Source of the DNA: JBELHR01 sp042091275
GTDB taxonomy: Bacteria > Bacteroidota > Bacteroidia > Flavobacteriales > Flavobacteriaceae
Reading direction: 5' to 3'
NCBI GenBank assembly: GCA_042091275.1
Contig: JBELHR010000008.1
Location: 10,162 to 74,161 of the forward strand
DNA: 64,000 nucleotides
The translations under genes and the position numbers were made by a program. Below, in pieces: positions 53,268 to 63,069 of the stretch. The stretch's first letter is position 1. Each line of letters opens with the position of its first letter. Under the pieces are notes generated by a model. The model made no database searches. It saw only the letters and a program-made list of their open reading frames with translations, and was not told where the DNA came from.

Positions 53268-53945
53268 ATGAGTGGATTTTTAACCTCTTCGATAGGAAGA
53301 AAAGTTATGATGGCACTGTCAGCCATTTTCTTAATAAGTTTCTTGCTAATTCATTTCTCGATCAACTTGATCTCTGTATTCTCAAAAGATACATTTAATC
53401 AGGCGGCACATTTTATGGGAACGAATTGGGCAGTACAATATCTAATGCAACCAATTTTGGTTCTAGGAGTGATCTATCACTTTGTAATGGGTTTTGTTTT
53501 AGAAATTCAAAATAGAAAAGCAAGCGGAGTCAAATACGCTATGAATAAAGGTGGAGCAAATTCGACGTGGATGTCTCGAAATATGATTATCTCAGGATTG
53601 GTAATTTTAGCTTTCTTGGTTGTTCATTTCATCGATTTTTGGATTCCAGAAATGCAAGTTAAATATATCGATGGAGATATGTCAGGATTTGTTGAAGGAA
53701 CAAACAATTTCAGATATTATGACGAAGTAGTACACAAATTTGAAAATCCATTAAAAGTTGGTTTTTACGCTTTGTCCTTTGTGTTATTATCTTTGCACTT
53801 GCAACATGGTTTTATGTCTGCATTTCAGTCTGTAGGAGTAAAAAAGTCGATACAACACTCTATGAAAGCGGTTGCCTATGTATTCTCATATGCAATTCCT
53901 TTCGGATTTATTTTTATCGCTTTATTTCACTTTTTTAATCACTAA
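53268..53945 (+). CDS. sdhC: Succinate dehydrogenase cytochrome b subunit (type B)
   Basis: The protein has 225 residues with five membrane helices (about 13-38, 60-82, 108-128, 165-185 and 202-222). Histidines lie in the helices, e.g. LLIHFSINL, GVIYHFVMGF, FLVVHFIDF and LSLHLQHGFMSAF, as haem ligands. A single five-helix anchor is the diheme type-B arrangement, replacing the separate SdhC and SdhD of proteobacteria. sdhA follows after 11 bases and sdhB after that. Confidence 0.92.
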   Translation: MSGFLTSSIGRKVMMALSAIFLISFLLIHFSINLISVFSKDTFNQAAHFMGTNWAVQYLMQPILVLGVIYHFVMGFVLEIQNRKASGVKYAMNKGGANSTWMSRNMIISGLVILAFLVVHFIDFWIPEMQVKYIDGDMSGFVEGTNNFRYYDEVVHKFENPLKVGFYALSFVLLSLHLQHGFMSAFQSVGVKKSIQHSMKAVAYVFSYAIPFGFIFIALFHFFNH

Positions 53946-53956
53946 TTAGTCTCTCT

Positions 53957-55960
53957 ATGTCAGTATTAGATTCAAAAGCACCAGAAGGTCCAATCGCGAA
54001 TAGATGGACGGATTATAAAAACAAAATTGATTTGGTCAATCCGGCCAATAAAAGAAATATCGATGTTATCGTAGTGGGAACTGGATTGGCAGGTGGATCT
54101 GCATCTGCAACTCTAGCTGAACTAGGATATAACGTTAAGTCTTTTGCTTATCAAGATTCTCCGAGGAGAGCGCATTCTATTGCAGCTCAAGGAGGGATTA
54201 ATGCAGCAAAAAACTATCAAGGAGATGGAGATTCAAACTACCGTCTTTTTTACGATACTGTAAAAGGTGGAGATTATCGTTCTAGAGAATCCAACGTATA
54301 TCGTTTGGCTGAGGTTTCTGCAAACATTATCGATCAATGTGTTGCACAAGGAGTTCCATTTGCACGAGACTATGGAGGTCTTTTAGACAACCGTTCTTTT
54401 GGAGGGGTTTTAGTTTCTAGAACCTTTTACGCAAAAGGACAAACAGGTCAACAACTCCTTTTGGGAGCCTATTCTGCTATGAATAGACAGATTGCAAGAG
54501 GAAAAATCGAGATGTTTAATCGTCACGAGATGTTGGATGTTGTAAAAGTAGATGGAAAGGCAAGAGGAATTATCGCCCGTAACTTAGTGACAGGTGAGAT
54601 TGAACGTCATTCTGCTCATGCAGTGGTTATCGCTTCAGGTGGATATGGAAACGTGTATTTCTTGTCTACAAACGCTATGGGTTCAAATACCACAGCTGCA
54701 TGGAAAGTTCACAAGAAAGGAGCCTACTTTGCAAATCCTTGTTTTACTCAAATTCACCCTACTTGTATTCCTCGTTCGGGAGATTATCAATCCAAATTGA
54801 CTTTGATGTCAGAGTCTTTGAGAAATGATGGAAGAATATGGGTTCCAAAGAAAATAGAAGATGCTGAAGCTATTCGAAACGGAAAATTAAAGCCGACTGA
54901 ATTAGCGGAAGAAGATAGAGATTATTACCTAGAGCGCAGATATCCTGCCTTTGGTAACTTAGTTCCTCGAGATGTAGCCTCTCGTGCTGCAAAAGAGCGT
55001 TGTGATGCTGGTTACGGTGTTAATGGTACTGGTGAAGCAGTATATTTAGATTTTGCCTCAGCGATTATGCGTTACGGTAAAGAACAGGCCAAAATAAAAG
55101 GTCTTAACGATGCGGATGATGCTAAATTCCAAGAATTGGGTAAAGCAGTTGTCGAGGCTAAATACGGTAACTTATTCCAAATGTATGAGAAGATTGTGGA
55201 TGATAATCCATATGAAACTCCAATGATGATATACCCTGCGACTCACTATACTATGGGTGGTGTTTGGGTAGATTACAACCTGATGACGACTGTAGATGGC
55301 TTGTACTGTATTGGAGAAGCTAATTTTTCAGATCACGGTGCAAACAGACTGGGAGCATCTGCGTTGATGCAAGGTTTGGCGGATGGATATTTTGTTCTTC
55401 CTTATACTATAGGAGATTACTTGTCCAATGAAATTAGGACAGGAGCAATACCAACGGATACTCCAGAATTCGATCAAGCAGTTGCAGATGTGGAAGAGCG
55501 TCTAGAGTTTTTTGTTACTAATGAAGGAACACATTCTGTAGATCACTACCACAAAAAGCTAGGTAAGATTATGTGGAACAAAGTTGGAATGGCTCGTAAC
55601 AAAGAAGGTCTCGAAGAAGCGATAAGAGAAATTCGCGAAACCCGAGAGGACTTTTGGAAGAATGTAAAAGTTCCAGGTGGTAAAAATGAAATGAACCCAG
55701 AACTAGAAAAAGCGGGAAGAGTTGCAGATTTCTTGGAATTAGGAGAGCTTTTTGCCAAGGATGCTTTGGATCGCAATGAATCTTGTGGAGGTCATTTTAG
55801 AGAAGAGTATGTAACTGAGGATGGTGAAGCGCGAAGAGACGATGAGAACTTTGCTTATGTCGCAGCTTGGGAATATACGGGTGATCCGAGTGAAGCAATA
55901 CTTCACAAAGAGCAGCTTGACTTTAAGGATATAGAATTAAAAACACGTTCATACAAATAA
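53957..55960 (+). CDS. sdhA: Succinate dehydrogenase flavoprotein subunit
   Basis: The protein has 667 residues. The FAD-binding motif is VVGTGLAGGSASATLAELG, the covalent-FAD histidine is in RRAHSIAAQGGINAAKNYQ, and later THYTMGGVWVDYNLMTTVDG and GANRLGASALMQGLADGYF are conserved. It oxidises succinate to fumarate in the TCA cycle and passes electrons to SdhB. The length fits the type-B (Bacteroides/Wolinella-like) group. Confidence 0.96.
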   Translation: MSVLDSKAPEGPIANRWTDYKNKIDLVNPANKRNIDVIVVGTGLAGGSASATLAELGYNVKSFAYQDSPRRAHSIAAQGGINAAKNYQGDGDSNYRLFYDTVKGGDYRSRESNVYRLAEVSANIIDQCVAQGVPFARDYGGLLDNRSFGGVLVSRTFYAKGQTGQQLLLGAYSAMNRQIARGKIEMFNRHEMLDVVKVDGKARGIIARNLVTGEIERHSAHAVVIASGGYGNVYFLSTNAMGSNTTAAWKVHKKGAYFANPCFTQIHPTCIPRSGDYQSKLTLMSESLRNDGRIWVPKKIEDAEAIRNGKLKPTELAEEDRDYYLERRYPAFGNLVPRDVASRAAKERCDAGYGVNGTGEAVYLDFASAIMRYGKEQAKIKGLNDADDAKFQELGKAVVEAKYGNLFQMYEKIVDDNPYETPMMIYPATHYTMGGVWVDYNLMTTVDGLYCIGEANFSDHGANRLGASALMQGLADGYFVLPYTIGDYLSNEIRTGAIPTDTPEFDQAVADVEERLEFFVTNEGTHSVDHYHKKLGKIMWNKVGMARNKEGLEEAIREIRETREDFWKNVKVPGGKNEMNPELEKAGRVADFLELGELFAKDALDRNESCGGHFREEYVTEDGEARRDDENFAYVAAWEYTGDPSEAILHKEQLDFKDIELKTRSYK

Positions 55961-55968
55961 GAAAGATT

Positions 55969-56703
55969 ATGAATTTAACATTAAAAGTTTGGAGACAAAA
56001 CGGCCCTAAGTCCAAGGGTAAAATTGTAGAGTACCAAGTAACGGAAATTTCAGATCACATGTCTTTCTTGGAAATGATGGATGTGTTAAACGAGTCGTTA
56101 ATCGAAAAAGGAGATAGTCCTGTTGCTTTTGATCACGATTGTCGCGAAGGAATTTGTGGAATGTGTTCTATGTATATCAACGGGGAGGCTCACGGTCCAG
56201 ATCGAGGAGTAACTACTTGTCAATTGCATATGAGACAGTTCAAAGATGGAGATACTATTTATATCGAACCATTTAGAGCGAAGGCATTTCCAGTAATCAA
56301 GGATTTGGTAGTGGATCGTTCGGCATTTGATAGAATCCAGCAGTCAGGTGGTTATATATCAGTAAATACATCTGGTAATACGCAAGATGCCAATTCTATT
56401 CCTATTGCTAAGCATGCAGCGGACGAGGCTATGGATGCTGCTACTTGTATCGGATGTGGTGCTTGTGTAGCTTCTTGTAAAAATTCTTCTGCCATGTTGT
56501 TTGTAGGTGCTAAAGTATCCCAATACGCTTTGTTACCTCAAGGACAAGTGGAAGCAGCGGAACGCGTTCAAAACATGGTAAACCAAATGGATTTGGAAGG
56601 TTTCGGAAACTGTACCAATACTGGAGCATGTGAAGTAGAATGTCCTAAAGGGATTTCTCTAAACAATATTGCTAGAATGAACTGGGAGTTTATCAAATCC
56701 TAG
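55969..56703 (+). CDS. sdhB: Succinate dehydrogenase iron-sulfur subunit
   Basis: The protein has 244 residues. The [2Fe-2S] cysteines are in DCREGICGMCSMYI and TTCQLHM, the [4Fe-4S] set in CIGCGACVASC and the [3Fe-4S] set around NCTNTGACEVECPKGI. It links flavin to the haem-bearing SdhC. It starts 8 bases after sdhA and ends the operon at a strong terminator. Confidence 0.96.
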   Translation: MNLTLKVWRQNGPKSKGKIVEYQVTEISDHMSFLEMMDVLNESLIEKGDSPVAFDHDCREGICGMCSMYINGEAHGPDRGVTTCQLHMRQFKDGDTIYIEPFRAKAFPVIKDLVVDRSAFDRIQQSGGYISVNTSGNTQDANSIPIAKHAADEAMDAATCIGCGACVASCKNSSAMLFVGAKVSQYALLPQGQVEAAERVQNMVNQMDLEGFGNCTNTGACEVECPKGISLNNIARMNWEFIKS

Positions 56704-56720
56704 TCCAACTTATATTTTAT

Positions 56721-56752
56721 AAAAAACGCTCGCTTCTCGCGAGCTTTTTTTT
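56721..56752 (+). terminator. Intrinsic terminator of sdhCAB
   Basis: GCTCGC (56728-56733), loop TTCTC, GCGAGC (56739-56744), preceded by six A and followed by eight T. Confidence 0.92.
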
Positions 56753-56813
56753 GTGCTCTATTTTACAAATGAAAGGATAGTGTGGGAAATAAAAAATAGA
56801 CTTATTTTAGAAT

Positions 56814-57590
56814 ATGGAAACCTTAAAAGCCGTTCTTTTCCAAATGGATATTGTTTGGGAGGACCCCAAAGCCAACTTAGATAAGATTCGAAAAAAAGTA
56901 GGAGACTTAGATTCCGATACAGATCTACTAATCCTTCCGGAGATGTGCACTACCGGATTTTCAATGCATCCAGAAAAAATCGCTGAGCCTTGGGAGGATA
57001 GTCCGAGTATTGGTCGTCTTCAAAACCTTTCGGATCATAGCGGGATTGCTATTGTGGGGAGTTTAGCGATATCTGAGCGGGAAGCTTTTTATAACAGATT
57101 GGTGTTTATACAGCCGGGTAAGGCTATTGAATATTACGACAAGAGACATCTTTTTACCTTAGCAGGTGAGGATAAGGTTTATAGTCCCGGAGAAAATATT
57201 GTCGTATTTAACTTTAGGACTTGGAAAATAAAAGTTCAGATATGTTATGATTTGCGCTTTCCAGTATGGTCCAGGAATACAGAAGATTATGATCTGTTGA
57301 TTTATGTAGCTAACTGGCCACAGAAAAGAATAGAGGCATGGACTACCTTACTAAAAGCCAGAGCAATTGAAAACATGTCCTATGCGATTGGAGTAAATCG
57401 TTTTGGGGAGGATGGAAATGGATATACATACAACGGAAAGACTTCCTGTTATGATGCCCTAGGCTCTGAGTTGGTCGCCCTATCTGAGGCAGAAGGTGCT
57501 GTTGAAGTGATTTTGACTAAGTCCAGTCTAGAAGAAAAAAGAAATCGCCTTGGCTTCTTAAAGGACCAAGACGATTTTGAATTTATATAG
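56814..57590 (+). CDS. Nitrilase-superfamily amidase (omega-amidase-like)
   Basis: The protein has 258 residues. The catalytic triad is E43 (LILPEMCTTGFSMHP), K110 (YYDKRHLF) and C144 (VQICYDLRFPVWSR). The sequence is close in style to omega-amidase NIT2/YafV, which hydrolyses alpha-ketoglutaramate or 2-oxosuccinamate. The substrate is inferred from these motifs only. Its last 8 bases overlap the convergent desaturase gene. Confidence 0.9.
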   Translation: METLKAVLFQMDIVWEDPKANLDKIRKKVGDLDSDTDLLILPEMCTTGFSMHPEKIAEPWEDSPSIGRLQNLSDHSGIAIVGSLAISEREAFYNRLVFIQPGKAIEYYDKRHLFTLAGEDKVYSPGENIVVFNFRTWKIKVQICYDLRFPVWSRNTEDYDLLIYVANWPQKRIEAWTTLLKARAIENMSYAIGVNRFGEDGNGYTYNGKTSCYDALGSELVALSEAEGAVEVILTKSSLEEKRNRLGFLKDQDDFEFI

Positions 57591-58563
57591 CTGGATTCAT
57601 CCACTTAAATTTAAAGTCTGTATCAGGAACGACCAATCTGCTGGTGATTCGCTCCATACGCTCTGGTAACTTGAGTAAGTAATCACGAGCTTTTTCAGCC
57701 TCTTCAGTCAAGCCTCGGATGTTTTCGATATCCCAAGCGGTATTGAGCTTTTTGAGAATATTGATATAATCCTCACCAGTATATACCCCAATTCGCTGAG
57801 CTACCGTCGAGAAATCCTCAAACATAGTTCCTTTGTCTGCAAAAGACTCTCTTAGGTGCAGTGCAGGCATAACAATTTTATGACGCATCATATCTCTAAA
57901 AGCGATCATCATTTCGGATGGATCTAGTTCGAATATATTTTTGACAAATGTAGAATAGGCATTGTGATGTCTCATCTCGTCACCTGCAATGATTTTTGAC
58001 ATTTTTGCCAATGCTTTCATACCGCCTTTACGCGCTAATTTTGCAACGTTATTGTGGGATACATAGGTAGCTAATTCTTGGAATGTTGTGTATACAAAAT
58101 TCTTATAGGGATCATAAGAGGTTCCAATATCAAAACCATCTGCGATTAGATGCTGAGTAGTTATTTCCACCTCGCGCATATTAACCCTTCCAGATAAATA
58201 GATATACTTGTTTAGTACATCTCCATGTCTGTTTTCTTCAGAGGTCCATTGTCTAATCCATTTTGCCCATGGATTATCTGGATTTTGCTCAATTCCATCT
58301 AGTTGAAGCAACCAAGCTTCATAGGTAGGTAGAGCTTCCTCAGTAATCATATCTCCTACTAATACCGTCCAAAAGTCATCGGAAAGATCTTTTGAAAGTT
58401 CTCGAATTTCTTGAACTTCTTCCATAAAGGTTTCTCCTTGAGGATTTGGTAAAAAGTCTGTAGGCTGCCAGATTTCTTCAGGCTTAATCAAATAGTCCTC
58501 TGTGAACTTTTCGATTTTATTCCCCAAGGTCAGCATGACCTCTTTTCTCAAATTACTTAACAT
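57583..58563 (-). CDS. Acyl-ACP desaturase (diiron, soluble type)
   Basis: The protein has 326 residues. The diiron ligands appear as E76 (MITEEALPTYEAW), E109-E110-N-R-H113 (SEENRHGD) and D195-E-M-R-H-H200 (AGDEMRHHNAY), the fatty acid desaturase type-2 family. It introduces a double bond into an ACP-bound acyl chain, so it supplies membrane unsaturation. Its start overlaps the stop of the acyltransferase gene by 7 bases, which makes the two an operon. Confidence 0.93.
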   Translation of the reverse strand: MLSNLRKEVMLTLGNKIEKFTEDYLIKPEEIWQPTDFLPNPQGETFMEEVQEIRELSKDLSDDFWTVLVGDMITEEALPTYEAWLLQLDGIEQNPDNPWAKWIRQWTSEENRHGDVLNKYIYLSGRVNMREVEITTQHLIADGFDIGTSYDPYKNFVYTTFQELATYVSHNNVAKLARKGGMKALAKMSKIIAGDEMRHHNAYSTFVKNIFELDPSEMMIAFRDMMRHKIVMPALHLRESFADKGTMFEDFSTVAQRIGVYTGEDYINILKKLNTAWDIENIRGLTEEAEKARDYLLKLPERMERITSRLVVPDTDFKFKWMNPAI

Positions 58564-59321
58564 ATTTGTTTTGTTTCAATGCCGTTTACCACAGCTGATT
58601 CAATTTCTTTAAAAACTTCATCAAAAGGCCTTCCTTTTGGATCTATAGCCTGTTGAACATCAAACTCTAATTTATTTCCAATATCCAAAGGAAAGGAGCC
58701 GTATTGCATTACTTTCCAAGAATTGTTGATACTCACTGGAATAACAAGAGCCGAAGGTGCGAATTTTAAAAGCATTTTTAGACCGTTTTCTGAAAATCTT
58801 TTAGGTTGCCCATTTTTGCTTCTCGTTCCCTCGGGAAAGATAACACCTGAATATTTATTTTCTTCTAAATATTTCCCAAAATCTCTTAATGCACCGAGGG
58901 CTTGTTTAGAATCTTTTCTGTCGATTAATACCGATCCACCGTGTTTTAAATTAAACGATACACTTGGAATACCAGAGCTCAATTCTATTTTGGATATATA
59001 CTTTGGGTGGTGCTTTCTAAAAGCCGCTCCCAAAGGGCTTATATCGTAATGACTTTGATGATTGGCAACAATGATAAGTGGTCTGTCCGTGGGAAGTTTA
59101 AAGTTGTTTTTAATCTTCACTCGTGATGCCAAGAGAATTAGACTTGCATTGAGACAACTGTATAGTGCATCCACAGTTTTTTTATGCCCTTTATAGCCAA
59201 AAATCTTTAGGCAGACCCATTGTAAGGGCCAAAAGACAAGAAGTATTAGACCATAGACCAAATAGTGTATTAGAGTCAGGGGTACAGCTATAAGTGCTTT
59301 TAGAGGGGCTATTTTATTCAT
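58557..59321 (-). CDS. plsC: 1-acyl-sn-glycerol-3-phosphate acyltransferase (PlsC-like)
   Basis: The protein has 254 residues. It has an N-terminal membrane segment (about 8-40), then the acyltransferase motifs N87-H88-Q-S-H-Y-D93 and FPEGTRSKNGQPKRF near 160. It acylates lysophosphatidate to phosphatidate. Coupling to the desaturase suggests placement of newly unsaturated chains into phospholipid. Confidence 0.88.
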   Translation of the reverse strand: MNKIAPLKALIAVPLTLIHYLVYGLILLVFWPLQWVCLKIFGYKGHKKTVDALYSCLNASLILLASRVKIKNNFKLPTDRPLIIVANHQSHYDISPLGAAFRKHHPKYISKIELSSGIPSVSFNLKHGGSVLIDRKDSKQALGALRDFGKYLEENKYSGVIFPEGTRSKNGQPKRFSENGLKMLLKFAPSALVIPVSINNSWKVMQYGSFPLDIGNKLEFDVQQAIDPKGRPFDEVFKEIESAVVNGIETKQIC

Positions 59322-59396
59322 TCTTCAAATAACCTTGAATTTCAAGGTGTTGGCATGGTTTTATTACGCTGCAAATCTACTGAAAAATCAGGGTAT

Positions 59397-59424
59397 AAAA
59401 AAACCTCCCAATTGGGAGGTTTTT
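59397..59424 (-). terminator. Intrinsic terminator of the TonB receptor gene
   Basis: ACCTCCC-AATT-GGGAGGT (59403-59420) is a perfect palindrome with A- and T-runs on the two sides. In minus-strand transcription it ends in a seven-base U-run. Confidence 0.9.
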
Positions 59425-59443
59425 AAGTTTGTTCTTTAAGGAA

Positions 59444-62167
59444 TTAGAATCTGAATTTAACAGATGTGTTCCAAGATCTTCCCCATCCAAAATAAACACG
59501 GTTTCTTGTGTTTATCCCTTGATAAGTTTCGTCTCCTTCACTTGCAAAAGTGTTGGTAGCAGATCTAGACATGTATTTTGTATCAAACAAGTTGTTTACA
59601 GTTGCTGCAACTCTTAAAGTCTTGCCTTTTCCTAAGTCGAAAGTATAATCTGCTCTCAAATCAAACAAATCGTAAGAAGGAAGCTTTAAAGATTCTTGAC
59701 CTTCAGCAAGAAAATCCACTGGGTTGATATCTGCATAAAGATTTCCTGCATGCGTCCAATCTCCACCAATTCTCAAGTCTTTCCATACTTTGTAGCTCAA
59801 TCCTGCATTTGCTGTAAATTGAGCAGCATCTCCTACTTTTACATCGTCTAAGTAAAGTGTAGAGCTTCCGATAAAGTTTTGATCGTTGTCAAATACATCC
59901 GCTTGAACATCTCCTTCATAAAACCAATCTCCATAAGAAACCATTCCGTTAAAAGTAAGTTTAGAGCTAGGACGGTATACAAAATCCAATTCAATACCAG
60001 AGTGAATTTCAGTTACTCCTTGGTAGTTTGCTGAACCTCTTACTTCCTCTGGAGTGTCCTCGTTAAAAGTTACATTTTGAGAGATAAAACGATCTTTCCA
60101 TGAAGTTCTGTATAAGTTTACGTTAGCATTAAAAGCTTGAGAACGGAAACCGTAACCCAATTCAAATCCTAATACTTTTTCATTTACGATATCTTCGTTG
60201 AAGTTATTTCCAAAATTGATCCATACGGCATCAAATTTAGGCTGCTTTGAATAGTATCCAGTATTGAAAAACACATTGTGGTTATCGTTAATGTTGTAGT
60301 TCAAACCTGTTTTTATATTACCTCCTAAAAAGTTTTTAGTATCTGTCTCTTGCTCTGCAGGCACATAGTTAAAGTAGTCGATACGCTTGAATCCTTGGTT
60401 GGAAACAGAAGCTTGAACGAATGCAGAGATTTTATCCTTAGAATATTCCAATTGACCAAATACTCCAGACCAGTTTACTTTACCGTCGTTGTTATAGTCA
60501 ATTTTCTCTTGATCTTTTATGTTTTGGAAAGGATTCCAAGATGGCTTTGCAGGAACAAATTGATTAGGAGATATAAAGTTAGGTCTGTCATTGATGTTGT
60601 CGTAATCTACATATCCATCAGCTCCTAATACATCGTTTACTACTCTGTAGTGTAATCCTGTATAAGTTCTCAAGTCCAATCCTAAATCTAAGTTCAAGTA
60701 TTCGTTTAATTCCGTATTGAAATTGATAATGGTTCCATACCAGTTGTGAGAGTTCATAGAAGCTCTTCTAGAGATACCGTTATCTGATCCAGATCTTCCA
60801 CCTCCATCAGGGTGTCCATTGTTTCCTGTATTGTAGAATCCGTTGTTGTACTGCGTTCTGTCATCTCCGAAATCAGGAACGGATTGTCCTGAGTTCCAGT
60901 TGTAAATATCTTGAACTGGTACTAGTCCTTCGGCTGTTTTGAATTGGAATTGGCGTCTTCCGTTGATACGGCCGATTTCACCTGTTCCACCTCCACGTCC
61001 CCAAGAACCGTAGACAACAGTAGATAATTTTGACATATCAGAAATAGCCCATTCCCAGTTTAGAGACATAACAGGCTTGTGGTAGAAGTTTCTTCTAAAA
61101 GAGTACTCTTCTCCATTTAAGTATCCCCATTGGTCGTTGTAACGAATGTTAGGTTCTCCGTCTTCACCACCATATCTGATATAATCCCTAATTGCAATTT
61201 CTCTCGATCTTTGGTGGTGCCATTGTGGCGCTCCAGTAAAGATAAATTGGAAATTGTGTTTTTCGTTTTTAGTTCTTTGTCCAAGACCGATAAAGTAGTT
61301 TTGTCCCTGACCTTTAGTTCCATCGACATAACCGTCTCCTTGAAAAGTACTGAAAAGTACAGAAGCAGAGAATCCACTTTCCATAAGCCCTGTATTGTAA
61401 GAAGCCACATATTTCATATAGCTATCGTTTCCAACTGTAGCGCTTACAGATCCACCTTGAGCTTTTTCAGAAGAATTAGTCACAACGTTAATTGTACCCC
61501 CAACAGAGGCGATAGCTAATTTAGATGCTCCCAAACCTCTCTGAACTTGCATAGCAGATGTAATATCTGACAATCCTGCCCAGTTAGACCAGTATACTGC
61601 ACCATTTTCCATATCGTTTACTGGCATACCGTTTATCATAACGGCAATATTTGTTTGGTCAAATCCACGAACGTTAATTCTTGAATCACCAAAACCACCA
61701 CCTTGTTTTGTAGCGTATACAGAAGGAGTCTTAGCCAATATTTCTGGGAATTCTTTAGTTCCGATCAGCTCTTGAATATCCGCAGCCTTAATTGTTGAAA
61801 CTGCAACAGGAGTTTTTCTGTCTTGTGCAATATCCACCGTTCCTGTGATAAAGATTTCGTCTAAAACATCTGCAGAAGGAGCCAGTCCAATAGAACCGAT
61901 ATTTCCTGCTCCATCAAATCTAGCTTTTTCGTTACCATAGCCTACAAAGCTAATAGTTAAAACTCCTGAAGCTTCTTCAGTAGTTAAGCTAAATTTTCCG
62001 TCAAAATCGGTTGACGTACCTGTAGATGTTCCATCTACTACAACAGTAGCTCCTGGGAGCGGCATGTTAGTCTCATCCACAACTGTTCCCGTAATGGTAG
62101 TTTGGGCTTGAGCCAATCCACCAATTAGCAACATTGTTAATGCTAAAAGTGATTTTAGGTTTTTCAT
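59444..62167 (-). CDS. TonB-dependent outer-membrane receptor
   Basis: The protein has 907 residues. Signal peptide MKNLKSLLALTMLLIGGLAQ. A carboxypeptidase-regulatory-like beta domain (about 23-110, GTVVDETNMPLPGATVVVDG) and the TonB plug (about 115-230, INVRGFDQTNIAVMINGMPV) come before a long barrel ending in F (TSVKFRF), as BAM substrates do. It imports an unknown ligand across the outer membrane; no SusD partner is beside it. It is the largest minus-strand gene here and stands alone. Confidence 0.92.
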   Translation of the reverse strand: MKNLKSLLALTMLLIGGLAQAQTTITGTVVDETNMPLPGATVVVDGTSTGTSTDFDGKFSLTTEEASGVLTISFVGYGNEKARFDGAGNIGSIGLAPSADVLDEIFITGTVDIAQDRKTPVAVSTIKAADIQELIGTKEFPEILAKTPSVYATKQGGGFGDSRINVRGFDQTNIAVMINGMPVNDMENGAVYWSNWAGLSDITSAMQVQRGLGASKLAIASVGGTINVVTNSSEKAQGGSVSATVGNDSYMKYVASYNTGLMESGFSASVLFSTFQGDGYVDGTKGQGQNYFIGLGQRTKNEKHNFQFIFTGAPQWHHQRSREIAIRDYIRYGGEDGEPNIRYNDQWGYLNGEEYSFRRNFYHKPVMSLNWEWAISDMSKLSTVVYGSWGRGGGTGEIGRINGRRQFQFKTAEGLVPVQDIYNWNSGQSVPDFGDDRTQYNNGFYNTGNNGHPDGGGRSGSDNGISRRASMNSHNWYGTIINFNTELNEYLNLDLGLDLRTYTGLHYRVVNDVLGADGYVDYDNINDRPNFISPNQFVPAKPSWNPFQNIKDQEKIDYNNDGKVNWSGVFGQLEYSKDKISAFVQASVSNQGFKRIDYFNYVPAEQETDTKNFLGGNIKTGLNYNINDNHNVFFNTGYYSKQPKFDAVWINFGNNFNEDIVNEKVLGFELGYGFRSQAFNANVNLYRTSWKDRFISQNVTFNEDTPEEVRGSANYQGVTEIHSGIELDFVYRPSSKLTFNGMVSYGDWFYEGDVQADVFDNDQNFIGSSTLYLDDVKVGDAAQFTANAGLSYKVWKDLRIGGDWTHAGNLYADINPVDFLAEGQESLKLPSYDLFDLRADYTFDLGKGKTLRVAATVNNLFDTKYMSRSATNTFASEGDETYQGINTRNRVYFGWGRSWNTSVKFRF

Positions 62168-62377
62168 TTTAAAAGTATTGATTTAAGTCGCTGCAAAAAT
62201 GCGAAGATTTCACGATTTAAATTTTGGCTAAATGTTAAAGTTTGGAATAGTTTTTCATTTTTTGTTGACGATTTCTTAATATATAGAGTTTTTTTATATC
62301 GAAATTTAGTAATCTGATATTTATTCGAACTTCTGATTTTATTGTATTATCTTTATAGACTTAATCAAAACTAACTT

Positions 62378-63022
62378 ATGAAAAAAGTAATCTTATTAGT
62401 AGCTGCGGTAATTTTGAGCTCTTGTTCCTCTGTTCAAGTAGTGGATTCATGGAAAAATACCGATATGTCCACGGTCAAAAGTGAAAAAATTGTGGTTATT
62501 GCTAGAACTGCAGATAATGTCGTTCGAGCACGAGTGGAAAAGGATATGGTAGCAAGTCTTGCGGCTTCCGGATTTGAAGCTATACAGAGTTATGATAAAC
62601 TACCTATGTTGAAAATTGATTCCAAATTGAGTCAAGACAAAGTCGATGCCTTAAAGCAGCAAATTATTGATAAAGGGTACAATTATGTAATGATGCTTGC
62701 CCTAAAAGATAAGCAAGAATACTTAAAGACAACTACAGATAATTCTGGTTATGGTTATCCGGGTTACCCAGGATATTACGGAGCTGGATTCTACAGAGGA
62801 TTTGGAACTTACTACGGATCTCTTTACAATTATGGTTATTCTACTTCCACGACGGAAGTTGCGAATAAATATATCGTAGAATGTGTAGTTTATGACATAA
62901 CTAAACCTCAAGGAAAATCTCTTCTTGCAGTTGTGACTGTTGATATTGACGATCCGAGCTCTTTGACAAAAACAGCGGAAGACCTCTCTAAAAAAGTGGT
63001 TCAAGAGTTAATGAGTAAGTAG
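62378..63022 (+). CDS. Putative lipoprotein (DUF4136-like) with Gly/Tyr-rich loop
   Basis: The protein has 214 residues. The lipobox LSSC puts the lipidated cysteine at 16. The mature part begins VQVVDSWKNTDMS and, after an alpha/beta region, has a segment rich in glycine and tyrosine (about 126-160, GYGYPGYPGYYGAGFYRGFG). The tail STTEVANKYIVECVVYD and the overall order resemble DUF4136 proteins. Function unknown; probably anchored in the outer membrane. Confidence 0.75.
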   Translation: MKKVILLVAAVILSSCSSVQVVDSWKNTDMSTVKSEKIVVIARTADNVVRARVEKDMVASLAASGFEAIQSYDKLPMLKIDSKLSQDKVDALKQQIIDKGYNYVMMLALKDKQEYLKTTTDNSGYGYPGYPGYYGAGFYRGFGTYYGSLYNYGYSTSTTEVANKYIVECVVYDITKPQGKSLLAVVTVDIDDPSSLTKTAEDLSKKVVQELMSK

Positions 63023-63035
63023 AAAAAATAAACAT

Positions 63036-63069
63036 AAAAAAAAAGGCGACCAATTGGTCGCCTTTTTTT
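63036..63069. terminator. Bidirectional intrinsic terminator
   Basis: GGCGACC-AATT-GGTCGCC (63045-63062), a perfect 18-bp palindrome with an A-run to the left and seven T to the right. It serves the lipoprotein and, on minus, pgi, whose stop begins at 63068. Confidence 0.93.
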
